Positions 53,039 to 59,866 of a DNA stretch of 64,000 nucleotides are shown here, piece by piece (position 1 is the first letter of the stretch; each line of letters starts with the position of its first letter). Source of the DNA: Aquisphaera giovannonii (GTDB lineage: Bacteria; Planctomycetota; Planctomycetia; Isosphaerales; Isosphaeraceae); assembly GCF_008087625.1 (NCBI RefSeq), contig NZ_CP042997.1, positions 3,100,001 to 3,164,000 on the forward strand, written 5' to 3'. Under the pieces are notes generated by a model. The model saw only the letters and a list, made by a program, of their open reading frames with translations. It was not told the DNA's origin and ran no database searches. The position numbers and the translations under genes were made by a program.

Positions 53039-54122
53039 GCGGTGTGCGAGGCGGGCGATCGTCCTCGGCCTGGGGACACTCGTCCTCTTGCACCTGCAGG
53101 CACGCGTCGCCGTTTCTCAGTGGGAGCCCCAGGCGTCGGGCACGCGAGCCAGGCTCCGAGGCGTAAGCGCGGCGAGCCACGAGGTCGCCTGGGCCAGCGG
53201 CACGAGCGGCACCGTCCTGAGGACCGACGACGGCGGAAAGACCTGGCGATCGGTGAAGGTCCCCGCTACGGAGCAACTCGATTTCCGCGACGTCCATGCG
53301 GTCGACGAGAAGACCGCATTCGTCCTCTCCATAGGGCCAGGGGCCCGGTCGCAGATCCTGAAGACCACCGACGGAGGCGCGACCTGGATCGCTTCCCATT
53401 CGAACCGCGATCCGGATGTGTTCCTGGATGCCATCGCCTTCTGGGATCCGTCGCACGGCATCGCGATGGGCGACCCTGTGCGAGGTCGATTCGACATCCT
53501 CGTGACCGATGACGGCGGGAGGAGTTGGGCCCGTCCTCGGCTCGAGGGGATGCCGGAGGCCCTCCCGGGCGAGGGGGCCTTCGCCGCGAGCGGGACCTGC
53601 CTGGCGACCGGCCCGCGGGGCCTCGCCTGGTTCTGCACCGGCGGGGCGAGCAAGGCCAGGGTCTTCCGCTCCACGGACCGCGGGAGGACCTTCTCCGCGT
53701 CGGACCTCCCTATCGCGGCCGGAGCCGCTTCCTCCGGCGCCTTCTCCGTGGATTTCCGCGACGAACGTCACGGGCTCGCCTGCGGGGGAGATTACCGGGC
53801 GGAGGAGAAGGGGGGCGTCGTCCTCGCGATCACCGAGGATGGCGGCAAGACATGGCGGCTGCCCAAGGGCCCCGCGCCTCGCGCCTTCCGCTCGGCGGTG
53901 GCCTACCTCCCCGGCGAGGGGCCGCCGGCCGCCGTCGCGGTGGGGCCGTCCGGAGTGGACCTGTCCACGGACGGCGGCGAATCGTGGCGACCGCTCGGCG
54001 ACCTGAGGTTCCATGCGGCGAGTTTCGCGGCGGGCGGCGTGGGCAACGCCCGATGCACCGGCTGGGGCGTGGGCGAGGACGGCCGCATCGCCCGAATCCG
54101 CATTTCGAGGCAATCCAGGTGA
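53028..54122 (+). CDS. beta-propeller (Ycf48/BNR-type) secreted protein
   Basis: About 364 residues from the GTG at 53028, which has AAGGAG eight bases upstream. The signal peptide is CARRAIVLGLGTLVLLHLQA. The repeated pattern TDDGGKTWRS, TTDGGATWIA, TDDGGRSWARP, STDRGRTFSAS, TEDGGKTWRLP and STDGGESWRP (DGGxxW, about 45 residues apart) makes a six-bladed propeller of the photosystem-II-stability-factor-like/sialidase-like (BNR) family. Non-photosynthetic members are assumed to be binding or scaffold proteins; the role is unknown. It overlaps the VOC gene. Confidence 0.75.
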   Translation: MSRERCARRAIVLGLGTLVLLHLQARVAVSQWEPQASGTRARLRGVSAASHEVAWASGTSGTVLRTDDGGKTWRSVKVPATEQLDFRDVHAVDEKTAFVLSIGPGARSQILKTTDGGATWIASHSNRDPDVFLDAIAFWDPSHGIAMGDPVRGRFDILVTDDGGRSWARPRLEGMPEALPGEGAFAASGTCLATGPRGLAWFCTGGASKARVFRSTDRGRTFSASDLPIAAGAASSGAFSVDFRDERHGLACGGDYRAEEKGGVVLAITEDGGKTWRLPKGPAPRAFRSAVAYLPGEGPPAAVAVGPSGVDLSTDGGESWRPLGDLRFHAASFAAGGVGNARCTGWGVGEDGRIARIRISRQSR

Positions 54123-54125
54123 TCC

Positions 54126-54821
54126 ATGGACAACTCGCGTTGCGTCGTCCTGGTCCCGGCGGGACGGTCGATCGAGCCGCACTGCGATTTCTCGCTCAGG
54201 CAGCTCGAGGCTGCAGGCTATCCGGTGCGCCGGCTCTACGGATTCGCCCAGGTGGACGTGGCGAGGAACCGACTCGCGTCCGAGGCGCTGGCCGACGGCT
54301 TCGAGGAGATGATGTGGATCGACTCCGACATCGCCTTCGAGCCGGCCGCCGTGGAGCGGCTCCGTTCGCACCGGTTGCCGATCACCTGCGGGCTCTATCC
54401 CAAGAAGATCGAGAAGGCATGGTCCTCGCAGTTCGCCGCGGATCAAGGGACGGTCACGTTCGGGCAGGAGGGCGGGCTGGTCGAGCTCCGCTATGCGGCG
54501 GGCGGCTTCCTTCACGTCCGGCGCCCGGTCTTCGAGGAGATGGACCGGCAACTGGCCCTCCCGCGATGTCTCGGTCCCGGGGGCTTCGCCACGGTGCCCT
54601 ATTTCCTGCCCATGGTTGTCCCGTCCGGCGCGGGGCATGTCTACCTCGGCGAGGACTTCGCCTTCAGCGAGCGTGCGCGACGATGCGGCTTCCGCCTCCT
54701 CGCGGACACGACGATCCGACTCCAGCACATCGGCATCTATGGCTACAGCTGGGAGGACGTCTGCGGGGGACTTCCGCGGCTCCCCTCGCTGAAACTCGAT
54801 CTGGGCGACCTGACGCGCTGA
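54126..54821 (+). CDS. glycosyltransferase-like (GT-A fold) protein
   Basis: 231 residues. It has the central motif of a nucleotide-sugar transferase: VDVARNRLASEALADGFEEMMWIDSDIAFEP, where DSD is a DxD-type metal site. The rest (LPITCGLYPKKIEK, GGFLHVRRPVFEEM, YLGEDFAFSERARRCGF) resembles predicted glycosyltransferases from planctomycetes. Cytoplasmic by lack of a signal. It sits three bases after the propeller gene. The sugar donor and acceptor are unknown. Confidence 0.65.
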   Translation: MDNSRCVVLVPAGRSIEPHCDFSLRQLEAAGYPVRRLYGFAQVDVARNRLASEALADGFEEMMWIDSDIAFEPAAVERLRSHRLPITCGLYPKKIEKAWSSQFAADQGTVTFGQEGGLVELRYAAGGFLHVRRPVFEEMDRQLALPRCLGPGGFATVPYFLPMVVPSGAGHVYLGEDFAFSERARRCGFRLLADTTIRLQHIGIYGYSWEDVCGGLPRLPSLKLDLGDLTR

Positions 54822-54879
54822 ATCGTCGAAGCGAAGCGGACGCATGCCCGGCATCCGCGGCGCTGAATCCGCCCTCGAT

Positions 54880-54907
54880 TTGACTTTAGTCCATCGTCGG
54901 GTAGCCT
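54880..54907 (+). promoter_or_regulatory. weak promoter of the beta-helix gene
   Basis: TTGACT at 54880-54885 is a good -35. TAGCCT at 54902-54907, 16 bases on, is a poor -10. Confidence 0.3.
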
Positions 54908-54977
54908 TTCATGCACCGCTCCAACCTCTCCGCGCGCCGGCACTGCGTCATCACGGATGGTGGGCTTTTCCAGGGGG

Positions 54978-57965
54978 ATGAAGGCCGTGTTCGTAACGAG
55001 ACCTCATTCTCGACGTCGTCCGGGCCACATCTTGCGGCAGGCACGTCCGTGCCTGTTCGGGCTCGAGCCCAGGCAACTCCTCGCCGTCATCCCGGTCATC
55101 TCAACCTCCGATGTCAATGAACCGGGGACGCTCCGCTTCGCCCTGGGCAGCAGCGAGCCCGGCGACCGCATCACCTTCGAGATCTCGACCGAGGACGGCG
55201 GCTACAATCCCGCGACGGGTGCCTGGACGATTACCGTCGATTCCTCGCTCCCATCGGTGCTCAACTCCATCACGATCGACGGACTGACGCAGCAGGCCCA
55301 GCCCGGTGCCTCCACGAGCCATCCGGCCATCGAGATCGTACCTCGCTCCAGCATCTCGGCCTTCTCCGGGAATGGTCTGAATATCATCGGCGGTGAGAAC
55401 ACCGTCCGGGGGCTCGCGATCGACGGCTTCTCCGGCTTCGGGGTTGCGATGAGCGGCTCGGGGGCGGATCGTAACCTGGTCACGGGGAACTTCATCGGCA
55501 CCGACGTCACGGGCTCGACGGCGAGGCCCAACGTCGGGGGAGGGATCCTCGTCGGCTCGTCCGACAACACGATCGGCGGGACCGCGGCCGTGGAGCGGAA
55601 TCTCATCTCCGGCAACGGCAAGGACGGCATCCTGATCGAATCGGGCGAGGTCAATGCGGCGACCGGGAACGTGATCCTCGGGAACCGGATCGGGACCGAC
55701 GCCGCAGGGTCGCTGGCCGTCGGCAACGCCCAGACGGGACTGCGGGTGCGATCCACGGGGAACACCGTGGGCGGCACCTCCTCCGGCGCGGGCAACCTCA
55801 TCGCCGGCAATCTCAAGGAAGGTCTGTTCGTGCAGGGTGGCGGCAACGCCTTCCTCGGCAACTTCATCGGGGTCGATGCGGCCGGCACGGCGGCCCTGGG
55901 GAATGGCCTTTCCGGCCTGACGCTGGAGGGCTCGGGGTCGAATACCGTCCGCGGGAACGTCCTCTCGGGCAATGGCACGGCCTCGTCCGGCGCGGGGGGG
56001 ATCATCCTGAACGGCTCGGGGGCCACCCAGAACCTGGTGCGGGGCAACCTGATCGGCCTGAACAATGCCGGGACCGCGGCCATCCCCAATCGGGCGAATG
56101 GCGTGGTCATCATCGGCGGCGCGACGCAGAACAGCCTCGGCGGCACGGGGACCGGGGATCGCAACGTCATCTCCGGGAACGGCGGATTCGGCGTCCTCGT
56201 GCAGCAATCGTCGAACAATGCGATCGTCGGGAATTCCATCGGCACCGACGCCGCCGGGAACTCCGCCGTGGGCAACGCGACGGGGGGGATCGTCTTCTTC
56301 GACTCCTCGGACATGCAAGTCCTGGGCAATCTCGTTTCCGGGAACGGAGCCCAGCCGGGCTCCGGGCTGGGAATCTGGTTGAACGGATCGGGTTCCACCC
56401 GGAACCTCGTGCAGGGCAATTACGTCGGGACGAATTTGGCGGGGACCGCGGCGATCCCCAACCTGCGCGTGGGGGTCTATCTCCAGTCCGGGGCCGGCGA
56501 CAACAGCGTCTCGGGCAATGTCATCTCCGGGAATCTGCAGCAAGGGATCGAGCTGAACGGCTCGGACGTCTCCGGCAATGCGATCAGCGGCAACAAGATC
56601 GGCCTGAACGTCGGGGGGAACGCGGCGGTCGGCAATCGAATGGATGGCATCCAGCTGGTCGGCGCGTCGAACAATACGATCGGGCCCGGCAACGTCATCT
56701 CGGGCAACGGATTCTCGGACGCGCCCGGGAGCGGCGTGAACATCAACGGCTCCGGCGCCGCCAGCAACTTGGTCCAGGGCAACTTCATCGGCACCGACGC
56801 CGCTGGGCAGTCCGCCGTCCCCAACGCGGGGGACGGCATCATCATCCAGTCCGCGGCCGGCAACAACACGCTCTCCGGGAACGTCGTCTCCGGGAATTCG
56901 CGATCCGGCATCGAGCTGAGCGGCGCCGACGTCGCGGGCAACGCGATTAGCGACAACAAGATCGGCCTCAATGTCGGGGGGAACTCGGCGGTCGGCAACG
57001 GGCTGGATGGCATCCTCGTCTCCGGCGCGAGTCGCAACACGATCGGACCGGGCAACGTCCTCTCGGCCAACGGCACCGGCGGCCAGCAAGGCGCCGGAGT
57101 GAACTTCACCGGCTCCGGCGCGACGGGGAATGTCGTGCAGGGGAATTTCATCGGTACGGACGGTTCCGGCGCGCGTGCCATCGGCAATTCCGCGATCGGC
57201 ATCTTCCTGGGAGACGGCTCCGTCTCCAATACGGTCGGGCCGGGGAACGTGGTGTCCGGCAACGGACCGGGGACCGGGCAGGGGGTCGGTGTCTATGTGT
57301 TCGGGGCGACCTCGACCGGGAACGTCGTCGTCGGCAATCGCGTGGGGACCGACGCGGCGGGGATGGCCCGGCTCGATGGCTCCGAGGTCGGCGTGCTCGT
57401 CTACCTCTCCCCGAATAACCTGGTCCGGGGCAACCAGGTCTCCGGCAATCGGACCATCGGGATCGAGATCGCCGGGACCACGGCGTCGGGTAACCAGCTC
57501 TTCGGCAACATCGTCGGGCTGGACGCGACCGGCGTCGGGGCGCTGGGCAACGGCTTCGACGGCGTCTTCATCAACGACGCCCCCGGGAACCTGATCGGCG
57601 GTCCGAACGTCGGCCAAGGCAACTTCATCTCGGCGAACGGCTCGGTCGGGATCCAGCTCTTCGGCACCGGGGCGACCGGGAACGTCGTCCAGGGGAATGC
57701 CATCGGGACGGACGTCTCCGGACAACGACCCGTGCCGAACCGCACCGCGGGCATCTTCGTGAACACGAGCAACCGCTCGAACGTCATCGGCGGAAACGGC
57801 CCGGGCCAGGCGAACGTGGGCCAGTCGAGGCCGATCTACACCACGGCGGGTGGGCGTCGGACTACGACGGTGGCGGTGTCGGTGACGTCGATCCCGCCCG
57901 CCGCGTCGAAATTCCGCAAGGCGGCCCCCGCGCGGCGGAGGGCCGGCCGGGCCCGCCACGCCTGA
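54978..57965 (+). CDS. parallel beta-helix repeat protein with planctomycete extracellular (LEPRxLL) leader
   Basis: About 995 residues; the start is uncertain. ATGs at 54957 and 54978 have no good ribosome site, and a GTG at 54987 has GGGGG nine bases before it. The leader contains FGLEPRQLLA, the N-terminal motif of many planctomycete extracellular proteins. The body has about 13 repeats with the shape GNxIGTDxxGxxAxxN, alternating with NTIGPGNVISGNG-type turns, the pattern of NosD/pectate-lyase-like beta-helices. There are no obvious catalytic residues. The C-terminus is basic. Most likely an adhesin or surface-layer-associated protein. Confidence 0.8.
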   Translation: MKAVFVTRPHSRRRPGHILRQARPCLFGLEPRQLLAVIPVISTSDVNEPGTLRFALGSSEPGDRITFEISTEDGGYNPATGAWTITVDSSLPSVLNSITIDGLTQQAQPGASTSHPAIEIVPRSSISAFSGNGLNIIGGENTVRGLAIDGFSGFGVAMSGSGADRNLVTGNFIGTDVTGSTARPNVGGGILVGSSDNTIGGTAAVERNLISGNGKDGILIESGEVNAATGNVILGNRIGTDAAGSLAVGNAQTGLRVRSTGNTVGGTSSGAGNLIAGNLKEGLFVQGGGNAFLGNFIGVDAAGTAALGNGLSGLTLEGSGSNTVRGNVLSGNGTASSGAGGIILNGSGATQNLVRGNLIGLNNAGTAAIPNRANGVVIIGGATQNSLGGTGTGDRNVISGNGGFGVLVQQSSNNAIVGNSIGTDAAGNSAVGNATGGIVFFDSSDMQVLGNLVSGNGAQPGSGLGIWLNGSGSTRNLVQGNYVGTNLAGTAAIPNLRVGVYLQSGAGDNSVSGNVISGNLQQGIELNGSDVSGNAISGNKIGLNVGGNAAVGNRMDGIQLVGASNNTIGPGNVISGNGFSDAPGSGVNINGSGAASNLVQGNFIGTDAAGQSAVPNAGDGIIIQSAAGNNTLSGNVVSGNSRSGIELSGADVAGNAISDNKIGLNVGGNSAVGNGLDGILVSGASRNTIGPGNVLSANGTGGQQGAGVNFTGSGATGNVVQGNFIGTDGSGARAIGNSAIGIFLGDGSVSNTVGPGNVVSGNGPGTGQGVGVYVFGATSTGNVVVGNRVGTDAAGMARLDGSEVGVLVYLSPNNLVRGNQVSGNRTIGIEIAGTTASGNQLFGNIVGLDATGVGALGNGFDGVFINDAPGNLIGGPNVGQGNFISANGSVGIQLFGTGATGNVVQGNAIGTDVSGQRPVPNRTAGIFVNTSNRSNVIGGNGPGQANVGQSRPIYTTAGGRRTTTVAVSVTSIPPAASKFRKAAPARRRAGRARHA
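55470..57740 (+). repeat. tandem coding repeat in the beta-helix protein
   Basis: About 13 copies of a GN-I-G-T/L-D/N unit, spaced irregularly at about 50-60 residues. A higher-order unit of about 120 residues is seen from 56500 (GIELNGSDVSGNAISGNKIG) and again from 56870 (GIELSGADVAGNAISDNKIG), which shows recent duplication of a block of about 360 bases. Confidence 0.7.
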
Positions 57966-57967
57966 GC

Positions 57968-59485
57968 TCAGAAGACCGGCGGCGTGACCGGGAGCCCGCG
58001 TCCCCGGGCGCCGAACGGGATGTTCAGCATCAGGGCGAATTCGCCGTTGAAGGGCGTGGGGCCGGTGACCGGGCGGATGTAGGCCGTCGAGAGCACGGCC
58101 CGGTTGGCCAGGCCGATGTTCAGGCCGAACGTGAGGTCCACGACCGTCGGCGTGCTGCCCACGTACTGCGGCTGGAAGCCCGCCCAGTTCAGCGGCTGGT
58201 TGAGGTGGGTCTCGAAGGCCGGCACGATGGCCGAGATCATCGCCCGCGGGTCCCGAGCCCGATAGAGGAAGTAGCCGACCGAGACGTCGAAGTAGTACAT
58301 CGTGGCGAGATTGCGGTCGGTCGGCACCTGGATGGACGTGAAGCCCTGCAGGTACGCCCTGTCCATCATCAGGATGTAGCCGAGGAAGGGCTGGAGTTCG
58401 AAGGCGTTGATCCCCTGGAGCGAAGGATAGCCGCCGAATGACCTGGGCCCCGTGGGGAAGGTCATGTCCAAGCCGGCGGAGAGCAGGTTCCCCTTCTCGT
58501 CGGCGTAGAAGGCGTATTTCAGGTAGGAGCTGAAGTTCCCGACCGACGTGTGCGACCCTCCCAGGTTCTGGAGGCCGCTCTGGATGGTCAGGGTGTTCAC
58601 CGGGATGCGGAACCCGATCGATGCCTGCTGGTCCAGGAAGGTCTTCTCGATGCCGAAGATCTCGTTGTAGACCTGCATGTTCTTGATGGGCGCCTGCAGG
58701 ATGCGGTTCAGCCCGGAGTTGACGCCGTCGAAGTAGTTGAAATTGACCCAGACGCGGTCCACCGGCCGGGGATACTGGTTGTCGGCGACCTTGAAGGCCC
58801 GGACAGCCGGCACGATGGCGGCCACCGAGCGTCCGGCGAGGAAGCCCGCGTTACCCTGTCCGGGCACGCCCGGGGGCAGGGGCGTCGGGATGTTCGGGAA
58901 TCGCAGCGTCGCGGCCGAGAATAGGGGCCCGCGATCGCCGAACATCGGGAACGTGGTCGAGGCCGCCTCGGCCCCGCCGCCGAATCCCGGCCCCGGGGTT
59001 GCGGCCGCCGCGGCGAAGGCCTCCGCGGCTGAGCCTGGCGCAGGGCCGGTGCCTGTCGGCCCTCCCGCCGCACCGCCCGCCGCCGGGGTCCCGGGTGCGC
59101 CGCCCCCCTCGGGGGTCCCGACCGCATAGAGCCCCGGTCCCGCTTCGCCCCCGGGCGTCGAGGATGTCGGGGGCATCCCCGGCTGACTCGGGAGAGCCTG
59201 CGGCGACGGACGTTCGTTCATCCAGCCGATCAGCCCACGTTTCGACAACGGCTCGGTTTCGAACGGGTTCCTGAGCTGGCCGATCGGGACCTGGCGCAGG
59301 CGGGCCTGGGGCACGGCCGGTGCCTGGCCGGTCGGCTGGACCGGCTCGGTCGTCAGGCCGATCACCGGGGATGCCTGGGAGCTTGCGGCCGCCGGCGTCG
59401 CCTCCTGCCCCCGCAAGTCGGCCCCGGCCAAGGCCCCCATCGCCACAAACGTCAGCCGGCCGACGACGATCGAGTTTCGCCCCAT
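57968..59485 (-). CDS. outer-membrane beta-barrel-like protein with Pro/Gly/Ala-rich domain
   Basis: About 505 residues from the ATG at 59485, with GGAGG ten bases upstream. The signal peptide (MGRNSIVVGRLTFVAMGALA) is followed by about 180 residues of Pro/Gly/Ala/Ser low-complexity sequence. The rest has alternating short beta strands with aromatic ends (NFNYFDGVNSGLNRILQA, SSYLKYAFYADEKGNLLSAG, MYYFDVSVGYFLYRARDP, GEFALMLNIPFGA), the pattern of an outer-membrane barrel. No catalytic motif. It converges within two bases of the beta-helix gene. Confidence 0.6.
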   Translation of the reverse strand: MGRNSIVVGRLTFVAMGALAGADLRGQEATPAAASSQASPVIGLTTEPVQPTGQAPAVPQARLRQVPIGQLRNPFETEPLSKRGLIGWMNERPSPQALPSQPGMPPTSSTPGGEAGPGLYAVGTPEGGGAPGTPAAGGAAGGPTGTGPAPGSAAEAFAAAAATPGPGFGGGAEAASTTFPMFGDRGPLFSAATLRFPNIPTPLPPGVPGQGNAGFLAGRSVAAIVPAVRAFKVADNQYPRPVDRVWVNFNYFDGVNSGLNRILQAPIKNMQVYNEIFGIEKTFLDQQASIGFRIPVNTLTIQSGLQNLGGSHTSVGNFSSYLKYAFYADEKGNLLSAGLDMTFPTGPRSFGGYPSLQGINAFELQPFLGYILMMDRAYLQGFTSIQVPTDRNLATMYYFDVSVGYFLYRARDPRAMISAIVPAFETHLNQPLNWAGFQPQYVGSTPTVVDLTFGLNIGLANRAVLSTAYIRPVTGPTPFNGEFALMLNIPFGARGRGLPVTPPVF

Positions 59486-59866
59486 CTCAACTCGTCCTCC
59501 GCTGAGATCCACCGTCTGGCCCAACCGTGCGAGACCGAAATCCCCGTGATGACAAGGACCGGGGGGCTAACCGCCGTGTCCCGACATCCTTGCGCCGGGC
59601 CCTTGCTCGTCCGGGCCGGCTCGACATTAAGTATCGGATCTACATATCGTGCGCATGACTCCGAAAGAACCCTTGTTGCGGATTTGCGGGTTCTTGACGG
59701 CGGAGCTTCTGGTGGCGGTGCTTACGTCGGGCGTTTTTCACCACTCGAGGGCGTTCGGGTGGGCAGAACCCCGGATGCGAGCATGCGTGCGCACCCCATC
59801 GATCCAATGCACGCATCCGAGGCGTGCGCGATCACGATGGGGCCTGTCGACCGGACCCACATCGCA
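59486..59866. other. intergenic region between the outer-membrane protein and clpV genes
   Basis: 381 bases upstream of the outer-membrane protein gene. It contains an 8-bp inverted repeat (separate entry). No promoter pair convinced me; a TATGTA/TACTTAAT stretch near 59635-59660 on the minus strand is AT-rich enough to hold a -10 box. No coding region is seen. Confidence 0.4.
59665..59695. repeat. inverted repeat AAGAACCC-N15-GGGTTCTT
   Basis: Perfect 8-bp arms at 59665-59672 and 59688-59695. It lies about 180 bases upstream of the outer-membrane protein start, so it may be a regulator site or a stem-loop in a long leader. Confidence 0.4.

Noticed and set aside
55470-57740. Regularly spaced short DNA repeats suggesting a CRISPR array.
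   Set aside because: The repeats are in frame, imperfect and encode a beta-helix. There are no unique spacers of constant length and no cas genes.
55101-57959. A 952-residue open frame antisense to the beta-helix gene, with an apparent repeat structure.
   Set aside because: The repeats mirror those of the beta-helix gene on the other strand. The sequence has no signal or domain of its own.
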